Origin: Tetraselmis striata
Lineage: Eukaryota > Chlorophyta > Chlorodendrophyceae > Chlorodendrales > Chlorodendraceae
Assembly: GCA_006384855.1 (NCBI GenBank)
Contig: VCJN01001858.1
Location: forward strand, 1 to 64,000
Length of the DNA stretch: 64,000 nt
Direction of reading: 5' to 3'
Part shown: positions 22,511-35,590 of the stretch, piece by piece
Layout: every line of letters begins with the position of its first letter
How positions within the stretch are numbered: position 1 is the first letter of the stretch
Made by a program: the position numbers and the translations under genes
The notes under the pieces: model-generated
Seen by the model: only the letters and a program-made list of their open reading frames with translations
Databases searched by the model: none
Told to the model about the DNA's origin: nothing

Positions 22511-25500
22511 TTATTCGTTGAGCATCCCCAACTCAAGCAAGTCCTTCTTCGTGGCTGCGTTAAACTTGACGACTCCGCCGGGTTTGCGTTGCGCTGGGGT
22601 GGTTGACATGACGTGAACGCAGTTGTTTCGTGGCTGGCTGATTTGCCACCCAGTTTGCGCATATGTCTTCACGACTTGGACGCTTTTACCGTACCACTTC
22701 TTTCTGACCATGGTGCCGTCCTCGTTGAACACCTCTCGACTTCCCGACGCGTCGTGGATGGCCTTCGCGTACGATAGGGGGACGGCTTCAACAAGCTTCC
22801 AAGGAAGCGTCAGGCAATTCTCCCAGCTTGTGTCAACTGGCTTCTTCCCTCCTTTTGTCTGCGCATACAACCATAGGGGCATGAGGGGTTTGCCCTTTGC
22901 ATCGGCATGGAAGGGCTCGTATACGGCCACGGTCAACGTGTCTTCGGTAGTCTCGCGCGACTTCACAAGCCCGATGACGAATCTCGACTCCCAATCACCA
23001 AGAGTTTCAGGACACTTGTCTTCCTCATGCACCTAACGATGACCAAGACCGCGAGCTATGTTAGTCCCGAGCGAGACGCCACGCCATTTTTGTCCCAGTT
23101 GGGACAAAATAACAAGCAAGGTAGAACAACCAAATTGTTTTGTCCCGTAAAGGACAAAAATGACGAACAATGGGACTCACATCGGAGACGTCGATGACAA
23201 CGAGGTTCGAGCCCTTTGCATCGCTGGGCGATGTGTTGTCATGAAGCCTCTCCTTGGCGCCGGCGTGAACCCCCCGGAAGGCGCTGTCATCTTGAAGCAC
23301 TTGAGCACGAACCTCGGCTTCAACGCGAGCGGCTTCGGCATTGTTGAGGTCTGCGTTGGTAGCCATCGTGTGACGTGCCTCAGCAGGCGCGGTCTGCCCG
23401 TGCTCGCGCAAGAAGTCGTCAACTTCCTCTTTCCGTTGCGGCCAGAACCCGGAGAAAGCTGCCGAAGGAGCAGTTTGCATCTCATCCAAGTCGTCGAGCA
23501 AATTCTTCCAGCTCTCGCGCTCGACTGGGGAGAAGTGCCACTGGACCGCCAGGTCCGTGATGTACGACCTGACCTTCTTGAAATCATCCAAGTACCTCTG
23601 GACCTTCACCGCGTCGGGCTTCTTTTTGTCGCAGAGAGCGTACAAAAGGGGCCGGCCCGCACGAATCTCGGGCGTCCCAGTTGGCGCGCTCTTCAAGATC
23701 TGCACGGGCTCAGAAAGCGGTGTGTTGGACCACAAGGCGGTGCGCAACGAGCCGCCAGACGCGGCGGCGTTGTCACGGGTGAACTCGAATTTGTGCGGCT
23801 TCATGATGTCCTAAATGTGGTCTTGGAAATGGGGCCTTAACCACTCAGAGAAGTCGAGGGAGAATGAGAGCTCAGCAATCTCCGGAGTGGGCGAGAATGC
23901 CTTCGCCACCAAGTCAAGAAAGGCCTCGATTGTGTAGGCGGAGCTGCGAGATAGCGCAAGACTGATGCGGCTGAAGATCTGGTCAACCCGTTCGTGAGTG
24001 TGCCCGACAGGCAAGAAGACCAAATGAATGACGTCGCAGATGCCGATAGACACAAGCCAATTGCAGAGGGCCGCCACGTTCCTATTCTTGTTCTCCCTGA
24101 CGGTGTTGTCCATCTGGATTCTGATGTACGGAATCTTTCTACCACGGTGTTGAATTTCCTGCATCGCAGACCAGATTTCATCAGTCCATGGCTACCGGAC
24201 AACCACGGCGAACCTATCGGGAGGCTAACGAGCTCACCTTCAAGATCGTGATCCATATTAGAGTGCACGTCGTGGACGAATCGTGGGGGATGGTGTTGGT
24301 GTAGTAGTAGATGTCGTCCGGGCGGTATCCGTCGTACTTCACACAGGTGAGGTGGTACTTGAGGAGCATGTCGGGCTTCACATTCTTGGGGATGCGAACC
24401 CAGTGAGGCAGCAGGGTCTTCGCGGAGTCCATGCTATCATTTTCGAAGAAGAAGAAGTTTCCATGGCCAAGGCGCGACTGGAAGACGGCGTTGTTCAGAT
24501 CCCTTCGTTCCTGGCGCACTCTCTCGAGGTGTACCTTCTGCTCAGCTCTGACCTGACGCCTCACCAGCTGCTGATGTTGACGGTGCACTTGACGTTCCTC
24601 TGGCGTCATGTCCTTTGTGCAAATCTCGCGAGCTTGGTCTCTGAGTGCTTTGCCCGCCGCGCATATGGGACAGTGGCTGAATCGCTTCACCTTCGGCGTG
24701 GTGACATCCGGGAAGTCTTCCTTCCAAGTCCGGCGGAAAGTGTCGAACGATGCGAGCTTCACTTCGCTCTCGGTAGCCAAATCTACAAAGGGGGAGGGGC
24801 ATGATAGGTCGGTATACAAATAAGGTCTCATAATGCGAGACAGAAAAGTTCGGTCTAAAGTGGGTCGAAATAACTATATCGATAGTGGGTGAATAATTCT
24901 GTAATCAGCAGGGCGAAACAATATGTCATCAGTGTGACGAAACGGTATGTCAGTAGTGGGACAAAACCGTCTCTCAGCAGTGGGACAAGACGTTCTCTCT
25001 GCAGTAGGACGATATCGGCTAATTATGTGGGACAAACACTTTTGTGGTCGTTGGGACGAAACGGTATGCCATGAACGGTGCGAAACGTTCTGTCATCAGG
25101 GGGACGAAATCGGTCCGGCGTCGGTGGGACTAAACGTTCTGGCGATAGCGGGACGAAACGGTTTGTCATCAGCGGGACAAAACGGTCTGTCATCAGCGGG
25201 ACAAAATGGTTTGTCATGAGTGGGACGAAACGGTTTGTCATCAGCGGGACAAAATGGTCTGTCATCAGCGGGACAAAACGGTTTGTCATCAGTGGGACGA
25301 AACGGTTTGTCATCAGCGGGACAAAACGGTTTGTCATCAGTGGGACGAAACGGTTTGTCATCAGCGGGACAAAACGGTCTGTCATCAGCGGGACAAAACG
25401 GTTTGTCATCAGCGGGACGAAACGGTATGTCATCAGCGGGACGAAACGGTCTGTCATCAGTGGGACGAAACGGTTTGTCATCAGCGGGACAAAAACGGTA

Positions 25501-27030
25501 TGTAATTAGCGGGACGAAACGGTCTGTCATCAGCGGGACAAACCGGTCTGTCATCAGCGGGACAAAACGGTTTGTCCTCAGTGGGACGAAACGGTATGTC
25601 ATCAGCGGGACGAAGCGGTCTGTCGTCAGCGGGACGAAACGGTATGTCATCAGTGGGACGAAACGGTTTGTCATCAGCGGGACAAAAACGGTATGTAATT
25701 AGCGGGACGAAACGGTCTGTCATCAGCGGGACAAACCGGTATGTCATCAACGGGACAAAACGGTTTGTCCTCAGTGGGATGAAACGGTTTGTCATCAGCG
25801 GGACGAAGCGGTATGTCGTCAGTGGGACGAAACGGTATGTCATCAGTGGGACGAAACGGTTTGTCATCAGCGGGACAAAACGGTCTGTCATCAGCGGGAC
25901 AAAATGGTTTGTCATGAGTGGGACGAAACGGTTTGTCATCAGCGGGACAAAATGGTCTGTCATCAGCGGGACGAAACGGTCTGTCATCAGTGGGACGAAA
26001 CGGTTTGTCATCAGCGGGACAAAAACGGTATGTAATTAGCGGGACGAAACGGTCTGTCATCAGCGGGACAAACCGGTCTGTCATCAGCGGGACAAAACGG
26101 TTTGTCCTCAGTGGGACGAAACGGTTTGTCATCAGCGGGACGAAGCGGTCTGTCGTCAGCGGGACGAAACGGTATGTCATCAGTGGGACAAAATGGGCCT
26201 CACCACGGAGAATGGCGTTGTCGTCCTGGGCCCACGACTTGTAGTAGTACTAGACGCAAATCTTGGTCATCCATGGAGGTAGGTGCTTCTTGAAGGTCTC
26301 GCTGTTTCCGTCATGAAAAGGCATGATCTCGACGTGACCGAGGTCATCCGAGAAGAAGTGCTCGAGAAACATGCGCACATGCTCCCTCGATCCGGTTTGT
26401 CTGCTCTCGTATTGCTTGCGCTGCCTGATGTACGTGGGTTCGTTATCCACCACCGACCGCTGGATCACGAGACGTATGTGTTTCGAGACCTGATGCAAGG
26501 CCTCCCACGCACGCCCACACGTGTAGATGGGGCCCCGATGGTCGAAAGAGCGCAAGTAGCCACCGTGATCGAACATGTAATCGAACTTGTCGGATGCCGA
26601 CTCGTAGCCTACCCCTGAGAACCTGAGCGAGCCGGTCAAAGGAGCGGTTCTGATTGCCAGAGTATACGGTCAACGCACGGTCCAACACGGCATCAACGAG
26701 GGCCTCTCCGCACTGTGTGTATAGCTTGTGCACGCACTTGCGCGAACAGCATGGCGACTGCTCGCTAGCCTCCTTGGCGAGCATGAGGCGGATACAATCG
26801 CGAGAGGTGCGCTCGCTGATCAGAGACGAGACCTTGCCATTATCGCTTTCGGCGACCTCATCGGAGCCCTTGCCCCACGTGTACTTCCTTTTCTCAGGCT
26901 CCTTACGATCACTCGCACGCGCGTCGCAATCACATGAGTACCCGCTGCGGCACGAACACAGCGGTAATGTAACTTTAGTGTCCGACGCGCCGGATCCTGG
27001 AGAAGAGGCCATGCTTTCGACCGCCGCCAT
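22511..27030 (-). pseudogene. DUF7869-type transposase-like gene, copy T1
   Basis: Exons: 27,030-26,204; 24,782-24,238; 24,158-23,181; 23,032-22,511, with GT-AG introns. Exon 1 starts MAAVESMASS and holds a CSC-x5-CDC cluster and later SPCCSRKCVHKLY. Exon 2 has HCPICAAGKAL, a basic coiled-coil-like stretch and NDSMDSAKTLLPHW. Exon 3 has MDNTVRENKNRN and FLPVGHTHERVDQIFSRIS. These three blocks, in this order, are the signature I know from DUF7869 proteins (an RNase H-like fold, probable DDE/D transposase). The acidic residues in DSMD, MDNT and HERVD are catalytic candidates. Exon 4 is a conserved C-terminal domain I cannot name. Lesions: a 1-nt difference near 26,620 shifts the frame, and TAG near 23,814 replaces the Gln codon of T2. 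Intron 1 contains the large minisatellite. Exons 1 and 2 otherwise read well. Confidence 0.75.
24893..26192 (+). repeat. 24-bp minisatellite in intron 1 of T1 (~54 units)
   Basis: Same 24-bp unit as at 16.0 kb, with a common GGGACAAAACGGT variant. The array begins about 11 bp from the splice donor at 26,203 and becomes irregular toward 24,893. Larger blocks repeat within it: a marker unit reading ACGGTATGTAATTAGC occurs at about 25,494, 25,685 and 26,022, that is 8 and 14 units apart. The plus strand reads GGGACG, opposite to the transposase coding strand. Confidence 0.9.
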
Positions 27031-27417
27031 GCAGCGCGGGGCGAGTGGGGGGGGGGGGGGGGGGTGAAGGACTGTGATCTGTGGTGAGGAAGAGTGACGG
27101 CCGATGACCGTTCTCGGACGGGCCGTTGACCGGGGGGCATAATATCCAGCTACGGGTCAAAATAATTGATGACTCAAATACCGTGTTATTTCGTGTTTCT
27201 TTCGTATGTCGGAAATAGTTCTATACTAGTAAGTACACCCGAATCCAATCCAAGGAATATATCATCCCATGAAGGAATATTATTGCCACGCCACTGTACT
27301 CTCGTACCGTTATGACTCTCGAGTAGGGAATATTTTATCTTCCAGTAATAGTAATATATAGTCGCAGTAGTTAGCCTTGTATATTCGTCGCGGTGCAAAA
27401 TACATGAACCTGATGAC
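27031..27417. promoter_or_regulatory. Truncated divergent promoter region of the composite element
   Basis: Upstream of the T1 start. It aligns with the reverse complement of 48,965-49,443 of element D (GACTCTCGAGTAGGGAATAT, TCGTCGCGGTGCAAAATA) and stops at 27,417, where a satellite unit begins about 10 bp later. A C run (18 G on plus, 27,047-27,064) lies just upstream of the ATG, where T2 has only short C runs. Promoter function is inferred from position alone. Confidence 0.5.
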
Positions 27418-27427
27418 CTTGCAGAAC

Positions 27428-28640
27428 TTTCCTTGTCCGGGGTATTTGTTGCATACCCGCACGACAAAAACGCATACACTTGACGAGAATGTACGATTGC
27501 CAGCGAGGTTCTCGCCTGAGAACTTCACTCTGGCTTACGTAAAGCCCCATATTGTTGCGCCCCGCCGCAGATTGTTGCCTTAGGCATGTTTTAAATCCAT
27601 GCACGAATGCTTACATTACCCGGATAATGCGGCATATAGAAGTATTATGCATGCGCATGGGCTCGGCGACAAGACGGAGGTGCATAGTTACATCCCCAGG
27701 TACATCAGATTGGCGACGGCGAGCCTTAGATTGCTGCGCTGCGCCACAGATTGTTGCCTTCGGCACGGCATGCCGGAACGGCCTAATTTTGAGGTGCGGT
27801 ACCGACAGTTTGCTATTTGTGTTGTTTAGTATAATGCTAAGATTGACGGCACCACGGCTGTGTGAGTAGCAGCGGTTGGCACTCCCGCGCGCGTGCATAC
27901 AGCCATGGCGCCTTCAATCGTAGCGTAATACCACTGGCAGCATCGCAAATAGCAATCATCTCCCGGTACCGCACCCCGAGATTGGAGTCTGATTGTAGCC
28001 ATCCCGTATATCGCAGACCGTGTATTTGCACGCTACACCCACTCCCCTCGTGGCGCCATCAATCGTAGCGTAGTAGTAAATGTTAATTTGCACGCTGCAC
28101 CCACTCCCCTCGTGGCGCCATCAATCGTAGCGTAGTAGTAATTGTTAAGAGAACTAGCAATCTCGCATTAGTCTACCGGTACCGGGCCCCCAAGATTGTA
28201 GTGAGCAAGAGGGCGGGGAGTTTGTAGATGCAAAAACCCCGCGCATGCAACGGTGGCGCAGTCGCGAGCGGCCATCAAGCAGTTGCTACGGCCAGATTAA
28301 GACGCAGGTATCCGTATCGACCGGGGACGGCAAGCAAACTGTGAGCCTATGCGCATTCATATTCTTTCTATGCCATATATATGCGCATGCGCAAAGATTG
28401 CCAGTCATCTAGGCAGTTACGGGATGCCTAACGGCAACAATCTGTGGCGTGCCGTAAGAAAATATCATGTATTACCGGTACTGCCTAGCAATCTGTATAG
28501 TATCGTCAAGCATTTGCTCATTCAGAATCCTTCTGTGTCATATACATCCGCATTTTAAACGATTGGCAGCCATATAGGCGGGTATTACAGCGCGCCTAAA
28601 GTCAGCAATCTGCCTGGCAATCTATATACTATTGCCAAGC
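27428..28640 (+). repeat. Satellite unit plus R3 spacer, copy 2
   Basis: One forward ~365 bp satellite unit (from CTTTCCTTGTCC at 27,428) and the R3 spacer, matching 6,602-7,741. The array is cut to a single unit here by the transposase junction, whereas complex 1 has four. A 60-bp direct duplication (TTTGCACGCT.CACCCACTCC) near 28,022-28,140 is private to this copy. Confidence 0.75.
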
Positions 28641-31600
28641 CTACATCAGAAACGCATGATGCCCTTGGTGGTGCCAGCCCGCGGCGCTCACACTTGCGGC
28701 TTTGCGAACCCCCTCTCTGAATCACACGACACCTCCGCTTTTATTTGCGAGACTCGCGTATAAAGGCATATATGAGGGTCGGCTCCTTGGAATATGGTCG
28801 TCGGCCATACAAGATTGCTGTATACGGGCTCGGCAACTCACAATCTAGCCGGACGGGTGTGTCATTTGTCTCCGCATGTGCTTTGCGACTGCGACACTAT
28901 ACCAAATACACCGGAGTAAATCAAAAACGCATGATGCCCTTTGTGGTGCCGGCCTGCGGCGCTCATACTTGCGGCTTTGCGAACCCCCTCTCTGTGTCAC
29001 ACGACTCGTCCTTCGCCTTTTCTGCAAGTCCCGCGTCACGGCCGTCGGCCTTGTAATGTTGCTATGTACAGGCATATATGGGGGTCGGCTGCTTGGAATT
29101 TAGTCGTCGGCCATGGAAGTTTGCTGTATATCCAGGCTCGGCAACTCGCAATCTAGCCGAACGGGTGTGTCATTTGTCTCCGTATGTGCTTTGCGGCTGC
29201 GACACTACTTACCACATACACCGGTGTAAAATATCAAAAACGCGTGATGCCCTTTGTGGTGCCGGCCTGCGGCGCTCACACTTGCGGCTTTGCGAACCCC
29301 CTCTCTGAATCACACGACACCTCCGCTTTTATTTGCGAGACTCGCGTATAAAGGCATATATGAGGGTCGGCTGCCTGGAATCTGGTCGTCGGCCATACAA
29401 GATTGTTGTATACGGGCTCGGCAACTCACAATCTAGCCGAACGGGTGTGTCAGTCGTCTCCGTATGTGCTTTGCGACTGCGACACTATACCACATACACC
29501 GGAGTAAATCAAAAACGCATGATGCCCTTTGTGGTGCCAGCTTGCGGCGCTCATACTTGCGGCTTTGCGAACCCCCTCTCTGTGTCACACGACTCGTCCT
29601 TCGCCTTTTCTGCAAGTCCCGCGTCACGGCCGTCGGCCTTGTGATCTTGCTATGTAAAGGCATATATGGGGGTCGGCTGCTTGGAATTTAGTCGTCGGCC
29701 ATGGAAGTTTGCTGTATATCCAGGCTCGGCAACTCGCAATCTAGCCGAACGGGTGTGTCGTTCGTCTCCGTATGTGCTTTGCGACTGCGACACTACATAC
29801 CACATACACCGGTGTAAAATATCAAAAAACGCGTGATGCCCTTTGTGGTGCCAGCCCGCGGCGCTCACACTTGCGGCTTTGCGAACCCCCTCTCTGAATC
29901 ACACGACACCTCCGCTTTTATTTGCGAGACTCGCGTATAAAGGCATATATGAGGGTCGGCTCCTTGGAATCTGGTCGTAGGCCATACAAGATTGCTGTAT
30001 ACGGGCTCGGCAACTCACAATCTAGCCGAACGGGTGTGTCAGTCGTCTCCGTATGTGCTTTGCGACTGCGAAACTATACCACATACACCGGAATAAATCA
30101 AAAATGCATGATGCTCTTTGTGGTGCCAGCTTGCGGCGCTCATACGATTTGCGGCTTTGCAAACCCCTCTCTGTGTCACACGACTCGTCCTTCGCCTTTT
30201 CAGCAAGTCCCGCGTCACGGCCGTCGGTCTTGTGATGTTGCTATGTAAAGGCATATATGGGGGTCGGCTGCTTGGAATTTAGTCGTCGGCCATAGAAAAT
30301 TGCTGTGTATACGGGCTCGGCAACTCACAATCTAGGGGCACTGGCGTGGTATACACGGCTCCTCATGTGCTTTACGACTGCGGCATTTCCACATACACCG
30401 CAGAAACTTTATCAAAAACGCGTGATGCCCTTTGTGGTGCCGGCCCGCGGCGCTTACACTTGCGGCTTTGCGAACCCCTTCTCTATGTCACACGACTCCT
30501 CCACGTTTGTTGCAATCTGCGCACCATGGCCGCCGGCCGTGTAATGAAAGCATATTTGGGGGTCGGCATATTTGAGAATCTGGTCGTCGGCCATAGAAAA
30601 TTGCTGTGTACGGGCTCGGCAACTCGCAGTCTAGCCGCACGGGTGTGGTATTTGGCTCCGTATGTGCTTTACGGCTGCGGCATTACCACATAGACCGCAG
30701 TAACTTCATTTAAAACGCACGAATACCCTTGGCGGTGCCGGCCCGCGGCCCTCATACTTGCGGGTTTTTGGATCCCTTGTCTGTCACACGACTCGTCATC
30801 GTCCGCTTTTATGTTGCAAGCTACGCACCATGGCCGTCGGCCGTGCTCCCTTGCTATATATTAGCATATATGCAGGTCAAGAGCTGAGAACATGTGTGTC
30901 GGCCATATAAGATTCATGTATACGGGTTCGGCAACTCGAAATCTAGCCGCACAGTGTGGGATTCGGCTCCGTATGTGCTTTGCGAATGCGGCACTACCAT
31001 AGAACCCGCAGTAACTTTCTCTAAAACACCTGATGCCCTTATTGGTGACAGTGCCGGCTTCCCGTAACGTGCTATGGAGTTGTATCTGGACTGCGATGGT
31101 AAGTGCGTCGCACTCTGCACGGTGCGCAAGATTGTTCAACCCTGATTAGGGTATACTTCTTACCCTAATTCGGTTTGTAATAATGAGCCAAATCTCGAGG
31201 TCCCACAGACCCACGCTGCTTGGTGCCGGACTCAAGGGGGGCTGCAGTAGGCACTTGGATGCGCAACTCCCCTAGAGGCTCGGAGCTATACTTCTTGTAT
31301 ATATGCGAGGTCGGCAACTGACAATCTAGCCGAACGGGTATAGTATTCGGCTCCATATATGCTTTACGACTGCGGACTTTCCACATTATAAACGCATTAT
31401 GCTCTTGTTTGTGCCGGCCCGCGGCGCTTATTATATTCTCGCGGTTTTGCGGACCTCTTCTGTATCACACTATTTTTACGTCTCCTCTGTTATTTTACAA
31501 GTGGCACATGAGGCCTGTCGGTGGTGTAATATTCATATATAAACATATATGGGGGTCGGCAGCTGAGAATCTCGTCGCCGACGACCATCTAAGTTTGTTA

Positions 31601-32150
31601 TATGAGGGGTCGATAGCTGACAATCTAGGTGCCACACCGGTGTGGTATACGGCTCTCCATATAGTTTATACGACTGCGGCACTGCCACATACACCGCAGT
31701 AACTTTGTCGTAAGGGAATACACGGCACTACTGCATACATTGCAGTGACTGTATATGAAGTAACGCATGACGCGCTTGGTGGTGCCGGCCCGCCGCTGCT
31801 CATACTCGCGGCTTTGCGGAACCCCTCTCTGTCACATGACTCCCCTGCTTTGGAAGTCGCGCATCACGGGACCTCGTCGCCCGTGTAATCTTGCCATGTA
31901 TAAGCGCATATATATTGGGGAGGGGGTGGCAGCTGAGAATATGGTCGGCCATGAGATAAGAATGTCGTATATATACTAGGCCGGCAGTTTACAATCTAGC
32001 CGAACGGCTATGTTATTCGACTCCGTGTATGCATAGAGACTGCGACACTACCACATAGACCGTAGTAACTTCATCAGAACGCATGATGGTGCCGGCCCGC
32101 GGCGCTTATAAACTCGCGGCTTTGCGGACATCCTCTATGTATCACACGAC
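28641..32150 (+). repeat. Satellite core, copy 2 (about three ~588 bp dimers plus diverged monomers)
   Basis: Landmarks at about 28,660, 28,933, 29,247, 29,520, 29,836, 30,111 and 30,424 show the same 275/312 alternation as copy 1, followed by diverged monomers. It has two dimers (about 1,176 bp) fewer than copy 1. Otherwise the order of units and the diverged right edge match. Confidence 0.85.
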
Positions 32151-34987
32151 TTCTCCGCGTGTAGAAAAGGCCAAAACCGGGCTCGCGCACAATCTCGGCG
32201 GCTAGATAGAGAAAAACTGCCCACTGATTGCACCACCCGACTTCGTGCCGGCTTGCCGCTCCCGGTACATGAGGGTACCCGTATGTAGAACCTCGGTCGT
32301 AGCCACTGCTTGATGACATTTGGCGGGATTGCGCCACTACCGCTGGGCGAGCGCGGCGGCTTGCCCGCCGCAGCTCGCGCAGCCGTGGCGCCGCAAATCG
32401 TAGGGTAGTATTATTTTATTAAAGACTACGTGTCAGACATATCGCATTGGTCTGCCGGTAGCGGTACCACACCCCGACGGAGATTTAGTGAGTACAGGGG
32501 AGATTGTAGAGTAATTAGCGACTATTACTCGCTACGAATTATAGTCGCTACCGGTAATGGTAGTCGCTACCCCACAAGATATGCACGCTATACCCGCCGG
32601 CATACATACAACGAGTCGTCGCGACAGGGCTTGCGCACAATCTCGGCGGCTGAAGAAGAATAATAGTTTAAGTGCTATGGGACTGATGTCTACCTTTGTC
32701 TTGATGTCGTCGAGCCCATGCGCATGCATAATACTTCTATGCCGCATTATCCGGGTACTATAAGGCGTGCGGCCGTGTATGGATTTAAACCATGCCTAGG
32801 GCAACAATCTGCGGCGGGGCGCAACAATCTGGGGCTTTACGTAAGCCAATGTGAAGTTCTCAGGCGAGCACCTTGCTAGCAATCGGATTTTGTCATAAAA
32901 GTATGCAACAAATACTTGGACAAGGAAAGTGTTTCAGCCGTGTAGGCATTTACTCCTGCCGAAGGCAACAATCTCCGGTGCAGCACAGCAATCTAGGGCT
33001 CGCCGTTGCGAATATGATGTTAGTACATGAGGGTGTGGCTATTTATCTGTGTCTTATCGTCGAGCCCATGCACATGCATAATACTTCTGTATGCCGCATT
33101 ATCCGGGTACTGCAAGGCGTGCAGCCGTGTATGGATTTAGAACATGCCTAAGGCAACAATCTGCGGCGGGGCGCAACAATCTAGGGCGTTCAGTCCTAAG
33201 CCAAAGTGAAGTTCTCGGGCGAGCACCTCGCTAGCAGTCGTACTTTCTCGTCAAGCCTTTGCACTTTTGTCATACAAGTATGCAACAAATACCCAGACAT
33301 GGAAGGCGTTTCAGCCGTGTAGGCAGTTACCGCCTGCCGAAGGCAACAATCTGCGGCGCAGCGCAACAATCTAGGATTCGCCGTCGCGAATATGATGTAC
33401 CTAGGGGTGTTACTATCCACGAGTATCTTGTCGTCGAGCCCTTGCGCATGGATAATACTTCTCTATGCCGCATTATCCGGGTACTGTAAGGCGTGCAGCC
33501 GTGTATGGATTTAGAACATGCCTAAGGCAACAATTTGCGGCGCAGCCTGCCGAAGGCAACAATCTGCGGCGCAGCGCAACAATCTAGGGCTCGCCGTCGC
33601 CAATATGATGTACCTATAGGGGTGTACCTGTCCACGAGTTTCTTGTCGTGGAGCCCATGCGCATGCATAATACTTCTGTATGTCGTATTATCCGGGTACT
33701 GTAAGGCGTGCCGCCGTGTATGGATATGTTAAAACATGCCTACGGCAACAATCTGCGCGCGGCAGGGTGCAACAATCTAGGGTTTTCCGCAAGCCAACGT
33801 GAAGTTCTCGGGCGAGCACCTCGCTAGAAGTCGTACTCTCGTCAACCCTATGCGCTTTTGTCATACAAGTATGCAAGAAATACCCTGACAAGGAAAGTGT
33901 TTCAGCCAGGTAGGCAGTTACCGTGCATGCCTAACGCAACAATCCTTACTCGCTACCAGTAGTCGCTACCGGTACTGGCACCCTACGATACATATGCACG
34001 CTACACGCCTACACCCGCCGACATACGACTAGTCGTCGCGACAGGGATCGCGCACAATCTCGGCGGGTGAAGAAGAATAATAAAACGGCCCCACTGACTG
34101 CACTTGATTTTGCTTCGCCTTGCCGTCTCCGGTACTACATACGGGGATACAGGTACCCGCCGCATGCTATCTCGGCCGTAGCCACTGCTTGACAACCGCG
34201 TGCGACTGCGCCACGGCTGGACGCGCGCAGGGTTGCCTGCCGCCGCTCACGCAGCCGTGGCGCCGTCAATTGTAGCGTAATACTAGTGATAGCAGCATGC
34301 AAAAAACAATCTGCCGGTGCTGTACCGCGCCCTGACATTGTAGCCAGATTGTAGCCAGATTGTAGCATGCCGTCGTATATCTCTACCAGCTAATGATCTT
34401 GCACGCTACGTAATAGTACCCGCCGCCAAACGATGAGTCGCGACAGGTGAGGGCCACTCGCACAGCAGAATCTCGTTGGCTTAAAATATATTGTAACTGC
34501 CCGCCACAGATTGCACCCGGTTTCGCTTCGGCGTGCCCGCTTGCGACTACACATAGCGACTATATGTGATATTGTGCAAGGCACGGTAGTAATAAGGGTA
34601 TCCGTATTGCATGCTATGTGTATCCATATGATAATGTCTGTCCATGCAGCGGCATCATTCAGTGTACAGGGGTAGTCCCTGTAGTTGGGCACTTCATCCA
34701 TGCAAATCGCAGGCTGCTGTGATATGATATCCAAACGCAGGCGGTGGCGCATGAAGGCGTATGGCAAGTGAAGCGGTGGTGTGCCGTTGTAAAAACCGCT
34801 GTCGACACAATCTACAAAACGCGATCGTGCCGGGGCAAAGATTCCAGTACTTAAGGCAAGTATGCGAAACCCTAAATTCGTCCTTTTTACTACAACGAGA
34901 TTTCGCTCAGTTTGCTCGGATTAGGGCTCAAAAACATAGCCAAAACACGAGCATCGTGATACAATACTTTTATGCTCGCGTTTTGGC
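32151..34987 (-). repeat. R3, inverted ~372 bp satellite and junction sequence, copy 2
   Basis: Matches 12,431-16,027 but lacks about two ~373-bp satellite units. The end (34,001-34,987) is nearly identical to 15,041-16,027 and runs into the minisatellite at the same base. No gene is supported. Confidence 0.8.
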
Positions 34988-35543
34988 CCCCTCCCGACGA
35001 ATCGGTATGTCATCAGTGGGACGAATCGGTCTGTCATCAGTGGGACGAAACGGTCTGTCATCAGTGGGACGAACCAGTATGTCATCAGTGGGACGAATCG
35101 GTATGTCATCAGTGGGACGAAACGGTCTGTCATCAGTGGGACGAAACGGTATGTCATCAGCGGGACGAAACGGTCTGTCATCAGTGGGACGAATCGGTAT
35201 GTCATCAGCGGGACGAAACGGTCTGTCATCAGTGGGACGAAACGGTATGTCATCAGTGGGACGAAACGGTATGTCATCAGTGGGACGAAACGGTCTGTCA
35301 ACAGTGGGACGAAACGTTCTGTCATCAGCGGGACGAAACGGTCTGTCATCAGTGGGACGAAACGGTATGTCATCAGTGGGACGAAACGGTATGTCATCAG
35401 CGGGACGAAACGGTCTGTCATCAGTGGGACGAAACGTTCTGTCATCAGTGGGACGAAACGGTATGTCATCAGTGGGACGAAACGTTCTGTCATCAGTGGG
35501 ACGAAACGGTCCGTCATCAGCGGGACGAAACGGTCTGTCATCG
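34988..35543 (+). repeat. 24-bp minisatellite before methylase copy B (~23 units)
   Basis: Same length and start as the array at 16,028-16,583. Flanks are nearly identical between the copies, yet many units differ at variable positions 14 and 24, so unit types have been reshuffled without a length change. Confidence 0.9.
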
Positions 35544-35590
35544 AGGTACAATCGTTCGGAATGTTGAAATCGGTGCAATTGTTTCTGCAG

